Shown here: positions 22,549 through 30,906 of the stretch, piece by piece
Position numbering within the stretch: the stretch's first letter is position 1
Layout of the letters: each line of letters begins with the position of its first letter
Assembly: GCA_947627665.1 (NCBI GenBank)
Contig: CANQWX010000013.1
Location: 1-51,075, forward strand
Direction of reading: 5' to 3'
Origin: an uncultured Clostridia bacterium
Lineage (GTDB): Bacteria; Bacillota; Clostridia; Christensenellales; Borkfalkiaceae
DNA length: 51,075 nt
The notes under the pieces: model-generated
Database searches by the model: none
Told to the model about the DNA's origin: nothing
What the model saw: the letters and a program-made list of their open reading frames with translations, nothing else
Position numbers and translations under genes: made by a program

Positions 22549-24466
22549 ACGAAACGTCGGCTTTGAGGATCACGCCCGTATAAGCGTCGATCTCGAAGGC
22601 GTATTCGTAGGGGCCTGCTTCGAACTCGACTTCATAGATGAGATAGCCGTCCTCCTCTTCGAGCTTGATCTCGATGTCGCGCACCTCTCCCTTGGTGAGG
22701 GTGTAGCGGTCCAGCGCAATGGCAAGCGCCCGCTCTTCGCCGATGAGTTCCTTGCTGCTGTCGATGAGTTCGCCCTTGACGCGCACATCTCCTGTGACCG
22801 CGTCGACGTAGCACTCGTACTCCCTGCCGTCTACGATCGCTTCCACCTCATAGTAGTAGCGCTTGCCTGCGCCCGTGCCTTCATCCTCCCATTCGACCTC
22901 GGTGATGCGCGCCGTCTTGCCCTTGGCCGCAAAATATTCCGTCACCGCCGCGCGGGCCTGCGCCTCCGTGATGTACTCGCTTGCGGGGGGCTGCGGAAGC
23001 TGTTCCGCATGTTCGAGATCGATCTCCCGCTCGAGGATCGCGCCCGTTTGGGCGTCGATGCTCATCTTGTATTCCGAGCCGCCGACATACAGCTTGATCT
23101 CATAGCAGAGCCTTCCGTCCTCCCGCTCGAGTTTGATCTTTTGATAGGTGAGCTGCTGCTCCGTGAGTTTGAATTCGTCGAGCGCGATCTGCAATGCCTG
23201 CGCTTCGGTGAGCGCGGGAGCGGGATCGGCGGGATCGCCCATGTATTCCTCGTTGCGCGTGACGCTGCCCGTGACGGCGTCGACGTAATACTCCGCCTTT
23301 TTGCCGTTTGCCTTTACCTCGATCTCATAGAAGTAACGCAGCTCGCCGTTGACATATTCCTTTTCGATATCCACCTCGAGCACGAGGGCGTCCGCGCCCG
23401 CCACTTCGAGGACTTTTGCGACCGCTTCCTCGCGGGTGAGGAAGTTCTCCGCAGAGGGCAGCCCGCCCTTGGCGCCGCCGTCGATCTCGGCGTCGAGAAT
23501 GGTCCCGTCCTTCGCGGAAATTTCCAGTTCGTATTCGTTTCCTTCCGCATAAAATTCCACTTCGTAGGTGAATTGCCCCTTCTCGTAGTCGAGCTTCACC
23601 TTGCGGAAAACGACATTCTTGCCTTCGGCGCCGTCGGGATAGACGAACGAGAGCGCGATCTGCTTTGCCGCCTCCTCCGAAATGATGGAGGGGATCTCGG
23701 GCAGCGTTGCATTCCCACCGAGAACGGTCTTGGAAAGCTTTACGATCTCGCCGCTCATCGCGTCGATGTCGACCGTGTAGCGGAAACCGTCATAGTCGAA
23801 GTTCGCCTTATAGACCCTTCTGCCGTCCTCCAGAACGCTTCTGAGCGCAAAGTTTTCCGCCTCGCTTTCGCCGATCTCCACCGCGCCGAGCGCGATCTGT
23901 TTCGCCTTCTCCTCGCCGATGTAGGAGGTCCCTCCCGGACGGGCGGACGTTTTAAGTTCCGTTTTGGCGGACAAAACAGAGAGGTCCGCGGCGTCGAGAA
24001 CATAGGAATATTCTGCGGCGGCGTCCTCGATCTCTACCTTAAATACGGACTTGCCCATGTAGGTATCCCTGTCGAAGTCAAAGCCCTCGACCGCCTGCTT
24101 TTCGATCCCCGAGAGCCGCAGCGCCTCCTTGAAAGCCCTCTCGAGATCGGAGAGCGCAACGCTCTCCGCGAGCGAGGCGGCGTCGGCCTTCTTCCCGGCG
24201 ACCTCATTCTCCCGTTCCACCTCGAATTGGGCATTCAGGCTGTATTCGGACACCGCGTCCGAGGTGACGACCGTCACAAGATACTTCTCGCCGTCGGCAG
24301 CCGCCGTCTGGCTGATAAGCTCGCCTTCGGGGTTGACGGCGCGGAACGCCCGCACAACACCGTTTTCGCGGGGAGGTTCTTCCTGCACGTTGCAGGCGGC
24401 AAAGAAAGATGCCGAGAGCGCCGCGCCCGCCGCGAACGCAAAAAGTTTGATCCAACGTTTTTTCAT
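22541..24466 (-). CDS. lipoprotein with about seven tandem PepSY domains
   Basis: The 641-residue protein has a lipoprotein signal with lipobox FFAAC (Cys25). About seven PepSY-type repeats of 75-90 residues follow. Each has an AKQIAL- or ARAAV-like helix, a charged beta hairpin and a closing strand such as VDIDAMSGEIV, LEISAKDGTIL, YYVDAVTGSV, MSIDAQTGAIL, CYVDAVTGDV or FEIDAYTGVIL; the first repeat is degenerate. PepSY domains often inhibit or chaperone extracellular proteases, or sense at the envelope. No enzymatic domain is present. The AAGGAGGAAACAGCC ribosome binding site is excellent. The promoter region has direct repeats of the kind bound by OmpR-family regulators, and such a system lies directly downstream. 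Confidence 0.9.
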   Translation of the reverse strand: MKKRWIKLFAFAAGAALSASFFAACNVQEEPPRENGVVRAFRAVNPEGELISQTAAADGEKYLVTVVTSDAVSEYSLNAQFEVERENEVAGKKADAASLAESVALSDLERAFKEALRLSGIEKQAVEGFDFDRDTYMGKSVFKVEIEDAAAEYSYVLDAADLSVLSAKTELKTSARPGGTSYIGEEKAKQIALGAVEIGESEAENFALRSVLEDGRRVYKANFDYDGFRYTVDIDAMSGEIVKLSKTVLGGNATLPEIPSIISEEAAKQIALSFVYPDGAEGKNVVFRKVKLDYEKGQFTYEVEFYAEGNEYELEISAKDGTILDAEIDGGAKGGLPSAENFLTREEAVAKVLEVAGADALVLEVDIEKEYVNGELRYFYEIEVKANGKKAEYYVDAVTGSVTRNEEYMGDPADPAPALTEAQALQIALDEFKLTEQQLTYQKIKLEREDGRLCYEIKLYVGGSEYKMSIDAQTGAILEREIDLEHAEQLPQPPASEYITEAQARAAVTEYFAAKGKTARITEVEWEDEGTGAGKRYYYEVEAIVDGREYECYVDAVTGDVRVKGELIDSSKELIGEERALAIALDRYTLTKGEVRDIEIKLEEEDGYLIYEVEFEAGPYEYAFEIDAYTGVILKADVSFD

Positions 24467-24495
24467 GGCTGTTTCCTCCTTGTTTTTACACTGCC

Positions 24496-24528
24496 ATTAT
24501 AATTCAAGAAAATTAAAAAAACATTAAA
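24496..24528 (-). promoter_or_regulatory. PepSY gene promoter with OmpR-type direct repeats
   Basis: On the minus strand two TTTAAT words (at plus positions 24523-24528 and 24512-24517) stand exactly 11 bases apart, at the place of the -35 box. The -10 TATAAT is at 24496-24501. An 11-bp direct repeat replacing a poor -35 is typical of activation by PhoB/OmpR-type regulators. Confidence 0.6.
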
Positions 24529-24647
24529 AAACGAAGGTTTTTTCAAATTTTTGGAAAAAAATTTTACCGACGGCGGAAAAAAACTTCCCGAAAGCCCGTT
24601 TTTGCCATGCGCTTCTTCCCTTCCCGCGCACGGCGGAAAAAAATTTT

Positions 24648-24676
24648 TTGACTTTTCTCCACCGTTCTGTTATAAT
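24648..24676 (+). promoter_or_regulatory. SigA promoter of rarA
   Basis: TTGACT (24648-24653), 17 bases, TATAAT (24671-24676), 47 bases before the start. The sequence before it (24541-24647) is rich in A-runs and has ACGGCGGAAAAA at 24570 and 24629, but no gene. Confidence 0.8.
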
Positions 24677-24723
24677 GGAAAAGGGAGCGGCGCAGGGACC
24701 GCTCCCGGCATCGGAGATATACC

Positions 24724-26061
24724 ATGTTAGAACAGAGAACGCTGTTTGAAAGAGCGGATTCGGAGCCACTCGCGGCCCGTCTGCGTCCGCAAACGCTCGA
24801 AGAATTCTGCGGGCAGAAACATCTTTTGGGCGAGGGCAAGGTGCTGCGGCGGCTCATCGAGAACGACAAGATCGGCTCCATGATCTTCTGGGGGCCGCCC
24901 GGGGTGGGCAAGACCACCCTCGCGCGCATCATCGCCAACCGAACGAACGCGAGATTTATCGACTTTTCGGCGGTCACGAGCGGGATCAAGGAGATCAAAC
25001 AGGTGATGGAACAGGCGGAGAAAAACCGCCGCTTCGGCGAAAAGACCATCTTGTTCGTCGACGAGATCCACCGCTTCAACAAGGCGCAGCAGGACGCCTT
25101 TTTGCCCTTCGTCGAAAAGGGAAGTATCATTCTCATCGGCGCGACCACCGAAAATCCCTCCTTTGAAGTGAACGGGGCGCTTCTCTCCCGCTGCAAAGTA
25201 TTCGTGTTGCAGGCGCTCAAGACGGAGGAACTTACCGAACTTTTGCGGCGCGCCATCACCGACGAGCGCGGCTTCGGCGGGCAGCAAGTGGAGATCGCGG
25301 ACGAACTTCTGGAAACGATCGCGGCCTTTGCCAACGGCGACGCCCGCAGCGCCCTCTCCACCCTCGAAATGGCGGTTTTGAACGGCGTTCAGGAGGACGG
25401 GAAAACGGTCATCACGCAGGAAACGATCGAACAATGCACCTCGAAAAAATCTCTTTTATACGATAAATCGGGCGAGGAACACTACAATCTCATCTCGGCG
25501 CTGCACAAATCCATGCGCAATTCCGACCCCGACGCCGCCGTGTATTGGCTCGCGCGCATGCTGGAGGCGGGAGAGGATCCCCTCTACATCGCACGGCGGG
25601 TCACGCGGTTTGCGAGCGAGGACATCGGGCTTGCCGATCCGCGGGCGCTCGAGATCGCCGTCGCCGCCTATCAGGCGTGCCACTTCATCGGCATGCCCGA
25701 ATGCTCGGTGCACCTCACCGAAGCGGTCGTATATATGTCGATGGCGCCCAAGTCCAACGCGCTCGACGTCGCCTACGCTTTGGCGAAAAAGGACGCGCTG
25801 AACATGCTCGCGGAACCCGTTCCCCTCGTCATCCGCAACGCGCCCACGCGGCTCATGAAGGAACTCGGCTACGGCAAGGGCTACCAATACGCGCACGACT
25901 ATGAGGACAAGCTGACGGCGATGCAATGCCTTCCCGACAGCCTTGCGGGGAAGGAATACTACTTCCCCACCGAGGAAGGGATCGAGAGCAGGATCAAGGC
26001 CCGCCTTGCGGAGATCAAGGAGTGGAAGAAAGAACAGCGGGCGCCCAAAGCGCCCAAATAA
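24724..26061 (+). CDS. rarA: replication-associated recombination protein RarA (MgsA)
   Basis: The 445-residue AAA+ ATPase belongs to the RarA/Mgs1/WRNIP1 family that acts at stalled replication forks with single-strand binding protein. It has an N-terminal LAARLRPQTLEEFCGQ, Walker A GPPGVGKTT, Walker B FVDEIHRFNKAQQDAFLP, sensor 1 GATTENPSFEVN and an arginine finger SRC region. The C-terminal tetramerisation domain contains YWLARMLEAGEDPLYIARR and CHFIGMPEC. Length is normal. The gene is monocistronic, with a promoter before it and a terminator in the convergent MFS gene. Confidence 0.95.
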   Translation: MLEQRTLFERADSEPLAARLRPQTLEEFCGQKHLLGEGKVLRRLIENDKIGSMIFWGPPGVGKTTLARIIANRTNARFIDFSAVTSGIKEIKQVMEQAEKNRRFGEKTILFVDEIHRFNKAQQDAFLPFVEKGSIILIGATTENPSFEVNGALLSRCKVFVLQALKTEELTELLRRAITDERGFGGQQVEIADELLETIAAFANGDARSALSTLEMAVLNGVQEDGKTVITQETIEQCTSKKSLLYDKSGEEHYNLISALHKSMRNSDPDAAVYWLARMLEAGEDPLYIARRVTRFASEDIGLADPRALEIAVAAYQACHFIGMPECSVHLTEAVVYMSMAPKSNALDVAYALAKKDALNMLAEPVPLVIRNAPTRLMKELGYGKGYQYAHDYEDKLTAMQCLPDSLAGKEYYFPTEEGIESRIKARLAEIKEWKKEQRAPKAPK

Positions 26062-26106
26062 AAGACGCACGGCGGTTCTCTTGCCGCCAAGTGCGCCGAA
26101 CGTTTC

Positions 26107-27285
26107 TTATTTTTGCGCGCCTGCGGCGCGCTCTTTTTTTGTGAGGAAAAAGGTGAGTTCCGTCATCGTGATCATGAGCGCGGTAAAGAGGAGGAGAAAG
26201 TAAGGCAGGATCGAGAAGCCGAAAAGATGAGCGAGTACCCCGAAGAGCGGCGGGATGAAAGTCGTGCCCGTGTAGGCGCTCGCAAGCTGGATCCCGATGA
26301 TCGCGCCCGCGTTCCCGGCGCCGAAGTTTTGGGGCGTGGAATGAATGATACAGGGATAGATGGGCGCGCACCCGAAGCCGATCACGAGAAACGCGGCGAC
26401 CGCAACGGCATACGAGCCGATCGGGAAGAGCAGGCAGAGGATGCCGCAGGTCAACACGCAGGTGCCTGCGACGATCATCTTCCGATCCCCCACCCGATCG
26501 GTGATAAATCCGCACAAAAAACGGCCCGCCGTGATACCGATATAAAAGAGCGAGGCAAGCTCCGCCGCCCGTTCCGCCGCAATGTGCTTCACTTCGGCGA
26601 AATAGGTGCTTGCCCAATACATGGCGGTCGCTTCCGCCGCGCAATAGGCAAAAAATCCGATCAAAAGGAAAGGAACGCCCTTGATTTTGAGCGCGCCCGC
26701 CAGGGACAGGCGCTTTTTTCTCTCCGCCCCGGCGGGCGTCTTTGCGGTTTTCCACACGGGCAGGGTCGCAAGCAGAAGGAGGGCGATCCCGAGCTGGATA
26801 TATCCCACGATACGGTAGCCCTCGTTCCAGCGCAGATGCGTCAGGGCAAAGCCCATGATGAACGGGCTGACGATCGCGCCAAGCCCCCACGAGCAATGCA
26901 GCCAGCTCATCTGCCTTGCCTTGTAATGCAGGGCGACATAGTTGTTGAGCACGGCGTCCACCGCGCCCGCGCCGAGGCCGTAAGGGACCGCAAAAACGAT
27001 CAACATCCAAAAGCGGGTGGAAAAAGAAAACCCGAACAGCGCCGCCACCGTCAAAAATACGCTGCCGACCGTCACCCACTTCGTGCCGAACTTACCCGCG
27101 AGCCTGTCCGAAAACAGGCTTGAAACGATCGTTCCGCCCGAAATGACCATCGAAACGATCCCCATATAGGAAACGGGCACGCCGACTTCGGCGTGCATCG
27201 CGGGCCAGCCTGCCCCGAGCAATGAATCGGGCAGTCCCATGCTGATAAAGGCAAGATAAATGAGCGCAAGTAAAAGTCCGTACAT
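26107..27285 (-). CDS. MFS transporter (sugar-permease-like)
   Basis: The 392-residue protein has about 12 transmembrane helices in the major facilitator pattern. The loop 2-3 motif reads FSDRLAGKFGTKW, and an equivalent FITDRVGDRKMI occurs in the second half. The VPYGLGAGAVDAVLNNYVA helix and LHCSWGLGAIVSP resemble the fucose-permease/FHS branch of the superfamily, so a small sugar or similar metabolite is likely, but the substrate cannot be read from sequence. It lies 37 bases after peptidase E and is the last gene of the rpiB-DUF1538 run. Confidence 0.85.
   Translation of the reverse strand: MYGLLLALIYLAFISMGLPDSLLGAGWPAMHAEVGVPVSYMGIVSMVISGGTIVSSLFSDRLAGKFGTKWVTVGSVFLTVAALFGFSFSTRFWMLIVFAVPYGLGAGAVDAVLNNYVALHYKARQMSWLHCSWGLGAIVSPFIMGFALTHLRWNEGYRIVGYIQLGIALLLLATLPVWKTAKTPAGAERKKRLSLAGALKIKGVPFLLIGFFAYCAAEATAMYWASTYFAEVKHIAAERAAELASLFYIGITAGRFLCGFITDRVGDRKMIVAGTCVLTCGILCLLFPIGSYAVAVAAFLVIGFGCAPIYPCIIHSTPQNFGAGNAGAIIGIQLASAYTGTTFIPPLFGVLAHLFGFSILPYFLLLFTALMITMTELTFFLTKKERAAGAQK
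26115..26139 (+). terminator. rarA terminator inside the MFS coding end
   Basis: A perfect 7-bp GC stem (26115-26121 with 26125-26131) and a T-rich tail form on the plus strand. The same bases encode the last residues (KKERAAGAQK) of the convergent MFS gene. Confidence 0.75.
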
Positions 27286-27322
27286 CTTCTCTCAGGAAAA
27301 AAGATCGAAAGTTTTTGTCAGG

Positions 27323-28009
27323 TCAAAAGACAAGTTTGACGACGTTCTTTCCGTCCGTGCCGTCGAGCGACCGGATTTTTCCGCCGTCCGAAACCGAGCG
27401 CACGGGTTTGCCGTTGACAAATTCCAGCGCCGCGCCGTTCTCCAAACCCCACGCGCGGAGCCTGCGCCCCCGCACGATCGCGTCGAATTCCGCCGCCCGC
27501 TCCCGATAGTGCGGGCAGGCCGTTCCTTGCAGCCAGCCAAGCCCCGGATATATGGCATACTCCCCTTCGACGACCGAATCGGAATACATTTGGTCAAACC
27601 AACAGATCGCCCCCGCCGACAGCCCCGCAAGGAGCACGCCGCGCCCGTAGGCCTCTTCGATGAGCGGAAGCAGTCCGCTGCTTTTCCAATGTCCGAGCAT
27701 GAACACGGTGTCGCCGCCGCCGACGTAAAGAAAGTCCGCTCTTTCAAACTTTTTCCGCATCTTCTCCGCATCCCACTCCCTGTTTACGGTGAGCGCGACG
27801 TCCGTCTTGATCCCGAACAGCCCCGTATAGATCTTATGAAAGGTGTTATAATAGGGCATACAGTCGTGGCTTGCGGTGGGCACGAACAACCCGCACGCAC
27901 GCCGCTCCCCCGCCGCTTTTTTCGCCTCCGCGGCGATGTATCCGTCGATCTTGAGCGTTTCTCCGTTTTTGAGTTCGCCGCCGCCGATGGCCAGAATGCG
28001 TTTATCCAT
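27323..28009 (-). CDS. peptidase S51 family (dipeptidase E-like)
   Basis: The 228-residue protein is of the peptidase E type, with a glutamine-amidotransferase-like fold. The nucleophile Ser131 stands in AGLSAGAICW. An FLYVGGGDTVFML strand-turn precedes it and a candidate His follows in ACPHYRERA. Peptidase E cleaves Asp-X dipeptides in enterobacteria; cyanophycinase is the other branch, so the specificity here is open. GGAAGAGGAGC is a strong ribosome binding site. Its start overlaps the PII-like gene by eight bases, so it is part of that operon. Confidence 0.85.
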   Translation of the reverse strand: MDKRILAIGGGELKNGETLKIDGYIAAEAKKAAGERRACGLFVPTASHDCMPYYNTFHKIYTGLFGIKTDVALTVNREWDAEKMRKKFERADFLYVGGGDTVFMLGHWKSSGLLPLIEEAYGRGVLLAGLSAGAICWFDQMYSDSVVEGEYAIYPGLGWLQGTACPHYRERAAEFDAIVRGRRLRAWGLENGAALEFVNGKPVRSVSDGGKIRSLDGTDGKNVVKLVF

Positions 28010-28814
28010 GCTGCTCCTCTTCCCGCATCTCCGCTTCGTCCGCCGCCGAAATGCCCGCGGTCTTGTCTACGGGCAGGGAAAAGATCACGCCGCCCGCCTG
28101 CGTCTTTAACCCGACTTTCTCCGAAAGCGCGTTCATGATGGCGAGCTTGCTTTCGCGCTTGGCGAGCACCAGCAGAATTTCCTGCTCCCGCGCGAGGGTG
28201 ATGCCGATAAATTGCTCCGCCTTGTCGTTCTCGAGGGCGCGGGCGCGCAGAATGGTCCCGCCCGCGGCGCCTGCGGAGCGCGCCGCCTCCATCGCTTCGT
28301 CCACCCTTCCCGCCTCGACCGCCGCAACGATCAGATCGTATTTTCTTTCTCCGTCCGTCATTCTTTTGACCTCCGCCGTCTTATTGCCCGCCGCCTTCCA
28401 AAGCCCGTTTGCCGTGAGTTCCGAGATGCCCGTGAGCGGCACGGTAAAGGAAATCCCCTTTCCCACGAGATAGAGGGACATCTTTGCGCGCAGCACCCGC
28501 AGGATCGCGTCCTCGTCGCTCTCGGGAATGAGGGAAACAATCACCGACTTTTCCGACTCTCCGATGCCTAAATAGTCTAAAAGCTGAGAGCGCGCCGTAC
28601 CCGTCCCCGCGAACGTAAAGGAGAGCGCCGCCGAGGTGTCCTCGAGGATCTCCTTGAGTTTGCGCCCGTCGGCAGGGCTGACCACGCTGAACAGAAGTTT
28701 GATCCTGCTCTGCCTCTTCGGCAGAGGCGTCTTTCCGCTCTCTCCCGCCTTGCCCGCGACCTTTATGACCTGTACGATGGCAAGCGGCTTTTTCCCTTCG
28801 TTTCTTTCGCTCAT
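28002..28814 (-). CDS. double-domain PII-like signalling protein (DUF1538 partner)
   Basis: The 270-residue protein has two PII-like ferredoxin-fold halves. One ends SLYLVGKGISFTVPLTGISE, the other GLKTQAGGVIFSLPVDKTAGI. Each half shows a trailing strand like that of PII and a flexible T-loop-type stretch. The basic N-terminal ~35 residues are extra. In Clostridia this protein is found with the DUF1538 membrane family, as here (ATGA overlap), which suggests that it senses a ligand and controls the transporter, as GlnB-type proteins do for AmtB. No ligand can be deduced. GAGGTGGACGC serves as ribosome binding site. Confidence 0.8.
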   Translation of the reverse strand: MSERNEGKKPLAIVQVIKVAGKAGESGKTPLPKRQSRIKLLFSVVSPADGRKLKEILEDTSAALSFTFAGTGTARSQLLDYLGIGESEKSVIVSLIPESDEDAILRVLRAKMSLYLVGKGISFTVPLTGISELTANGLWKAAGNKTAEVKRMTDGERKYDLIVAAVEAGRVDEAMEAARSAGAAGGTILRARALENDKAEQFIGITLAREQEILLVLAKRESKLAIMNALSEKVGLKTQAGGVIFSLPVDKTAGISAADEAEMREEEQHG

Positions 28815-30349
28815 GCGTCCACCTCGTATTCGAGGATCTTATCCTCGAAGGACATGAAATCCCGCCTTATTCGCCGCGTCTTGTGACGGTAGACGATCCC
28901 CAAGATCTGAATGGAGATGAGCGGCGTGAGCGCAACGAACGCCACGCAGCCGAACGCGTCCGTCATGACGGAGCCGCCGAGCGCATGGCAGGCTCCCACG
29001 GCAAGCGGGAGCACGAATGAGGACACCATGGCGCCGCTCGCCACGCCGCCCGAGTCGAAGGCGATGCCCGTGAACATGGGCGGGGCGAAGAAAGTGAGGA
29101 CGAGCGCGACGGCATAGCCCGGCAAAAGGATATACATGATATTGATCCCCGTGAGGATGCGCAGCATGGCAAGTCCCAGAGAGATGCAAACGCCGACGCA
29201 CATGCCCCGCTTCATCGACTTGGCGCTGATCGCGCCCGCCGAGGTGCGCTCTACCTGTTTGTTGAGGACGTGCACGGCAGGTTCCGCCGCCACGATGAAA
29301 TAGCCGATGAGCATGCCGACGGGAATGAGCAGCCACTTTCCGTTGCCGTCCCAAAGGGTGGCGATGCCTTCGCCGATGGCTCTTCCGACGGGCATAAAGC
29401 CGACATTCGCGCCCGTCAAAAAGACGGTAAGCCCCAAAAACGTGTAGGCAAATCCCACAAAGATACGCACGATCTGCCGCTTGCGGAAGGAGCGGGTGAA
29501 GAGCTGGAAGCCGAGGAAAAACACCACGATGGGCGTGAGCGCGATGAGCACCTCCGTGGAGAGATCGGAAAACCCTTTCAGATAGAGAAAGAGCATGCCG
29601 TAGGTATTCTCCACGGCGTCGCCCGGCTCGTAGACGTAATTCAGCCCGTTGATGTCGAAGAGAATGCCGAGGGTCAAAACGGCGATGATGGGTCCCACGC
29701 TCGACAGCGCCACAAGGCCGAAGGAATCCGCCTGTCCCTTCCCGTCGCTGCGGATGGAGGCGACGCCCACACCGAGGGACATGATGAAGGGCACCGTCAT
29801 GGGGCCCGTCGTCACGCCGCCCGCGTCAAAGGAAACCGCCCAGAAATCGGGCGAAACGCGGATGCTCAGCAAAAACGCGATGATGTAAAAGCCGATGAGC
29901 AGGATGCTCAGGCGGATATGGAACACGATGCGGAGCATGGCGATCATGAGGAACACGCCCACCCCCACCGCCACGGTGATGATGAGGAGATAATTTCCGA
30001 GCACGGTGCGCTCGGAGAGGCTCGACACCTGCTCGGCAAGGATCTGCAAGTCCGGCTCGGCGATGGTCACGATGATGCCGATCAGGAGGGACACGAGCGC
30101 GACGAGCCAGATCTTGCGGGAATGGGTGATGGTGGAGCCAATCTTTTCCCCGATGACGAGCATGGACATATCGGCGCCGAGCGTAAAACAGCCCATGCCG
30201 AAGATAAGGAAGAAAACGCCCACCGTGAACAGCGCAAAGACGCCCGCATTGAGGGGCGCAAACGTGAGGGAAAGCGCGAGAACAATGAGGGCTATGGGAA
30301 GAACGGATGTGAGCGATTCTATGATTTTTTCTTTGAGTGCGACCGTCAT
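28811..30349 (-). CDS. DUF1538 integral membrane protein, putative transporter
   Basis: The 512-residue protein has about 12 transmembrane segments arranged as two homologous DUF1538 halves. Each half carries the signature F.D.GGV..G.M....; the copies read SFDAGGVTTGPMTVPF and AFDSGGVASGAMVSSF. An internal inverted or tandem repeat with a glycine-rich re-entrant motif is typical of secondary transporters, but the substrate of DUF1538 is, to my knowledge, unassigned. It stands one base after rpiB and overlaps the PII-like gene, forming an obvious transporter-plus-sensor module inside the rpiB operon. Confidence 0.85.
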   Translation of the reverse strand: MTVALKEKIIESLTSVLPIALIVLALSLTFAPLNAGVFALFTVGVFFLIFGMGCFTLGADMSMLVIGEKIGSTITHSRKIWLVALVSLLIGIIVTIAEPDLQILAEQVSSLSERTVLGNYLLIITVAVGVGVFLMIAMLRIVFHIRLSILLIGFYIIAFLLSIRVSPDFWAVSFDAGGVTTGPMTVPFIMSLGVGVASIRSDGKGQADSFGLVALSSVGPIIAVLTLGILFDINGLNYVYEPGDAVENTYGMLFLYLKGFSDLSTEVLIALTPIVVFFLGFQLFTRSFRKRQIVRIFVGFAYTFLGLTVFLTGANVGFMPVGRAIGEGIATLWDGNGKWLLIPVGMLIGYFIVAAEPAVHVLNKQVERTSAGAISAKSMKRGMCVGVCISLGLAMLRILTGINIMYILLPGYAVALVLTFFAPPMFTGIAFDSGGVASGAMVSSFVLPLAVGACHALGGSVMTDAFGCVAFVALTPLISIQILGIVYRHKTRRIRRDFMSFEDKILEYEVDA

Positions 30350-30350
30350 A

Positions 30351-30803
30351 TCACTTCATATACTTTTGCTCGATGGCGGCGATCTTGCAAAGGCGTCTTA
30401 CATGTCTTTCTCCGCCGTCAAAGGGCGTTTCGAGAAAGGCCTTTACGATATCCAGCCCCAAATTGACTCCCACGATCCCGCCGCCGAGGGCGAGGACGTT
30501 CGCATCGTTGTGCGCGCGGGTCAGGCGGGCGGTCGTCGCGTCCGTACAGAGCGCGCAACGGACGCCGCGGACCTTGTTCGCGGCGATACTCACCCCCACC
30601 CCCGTCGTGCATACGAGGATCCCGCGGTCGCATTCGCCCCGCGCGACCGCCTCCGCCCCGAGTAGGGCAAAATCGGGGTAGTCGCAAGAGCTGCCGTCCG
30701 CCGTGCCGAAATCCGTTATCTCGTGACCGTTCGCGGCGAGATATTCCTTGACCTTCATTTTCAGCGCAAGTCCGCCATGGTCGCATGCCACCGCAATTTT
30801 CAT
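30351..30803 (-). CDS. rpiB: ribose-5-phosphate isomerase B
   Basis: The 150-residue RpiB/LacAB-family isomerase interconverts ribose 5-phosphate and ribulose 5-phosphate. It has an N-terminal ACDHGG phosphate-binding turn, catalytic Cys65 in GILVCTTGVGVSIAANK and His98 in LTRAHNDANVLALGG. The usual CGTG is CTTG here, a mild change next to the catalytic Cys. An AAGGAG ribosome binding site sets the start. It follows ywlC-ywlE as in Bacillus, but has its own promoter with a strongly structured leader, and leads the DUF1538 operon. Confidence 0.92.
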   Translation of the reverse strand: MKIAVACDHGGLALKMKVKEYLAANGHEITDFGTADGSSCDYPDFALLGAEAVARGECDRGILVCTTGVGVSIAANKVRGVRCALCTDATTARLTRAHNDANVLALGGGIVGVNLGLDIVKAFLETPFDGGERHVRRLCKIAAIEQKYMK

Positions 30804-30828
30804 ATTTTCTCCTTCTTGGCGATTCCGG

Positions 30829-30874
30829 GGGACGGACGGCGCGGGCTGTACGGGCGCGCCTGCGGGTCCGTCCC
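30829..30874 (-). promoter_or_regulatory. GC-rich stem-loop at the 5' end of the rpiB transcript
   Basis: The arms GGGACGGAC (30829-30837) and GTCCGTCCC (30866-30874) pair perfectly over 9 bp. The enclosed bases form a second GGCGCG/CGCGCC stem (30838-30843 with 30855-30860). The predicted transcription start is at or within the outer arm. No T-run follows, so it is not a terminator. Confidence 0.65.
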
Positions 30875-30878
30875 ATTC

Positions 30879-30906
30879 ATTATACACACATTTAACAAAT
30901 TGTCAA
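30879..30906 (-). promoter_or_regulatory. SigA promoter of rpiB-DUF1538-PII-like operon
   Basis: On the minus strand TTGACA (30901-30906), 16 bases and TATAAT (30879-30884). The -35 box overlaps the stop codon of the ywlE-like gene. Confidence 0.8.

Noticed and set aside
22364-24502. 712-codon open frame on the plus strand opposite the PepSY lipoprotein gene
   Set aside because: It mirrors the real gene. GC-rich codon bias opens the antisense frame. It has no ribosome binding site and gives a repetitive, unrecognisable protein.
29270-30466. 398-codon plus-strand frame opposite DUF1538
   Set aside because: The product is His/Asp/Lys-rich, the typical complement of a GC-rich membrane-protein gene.
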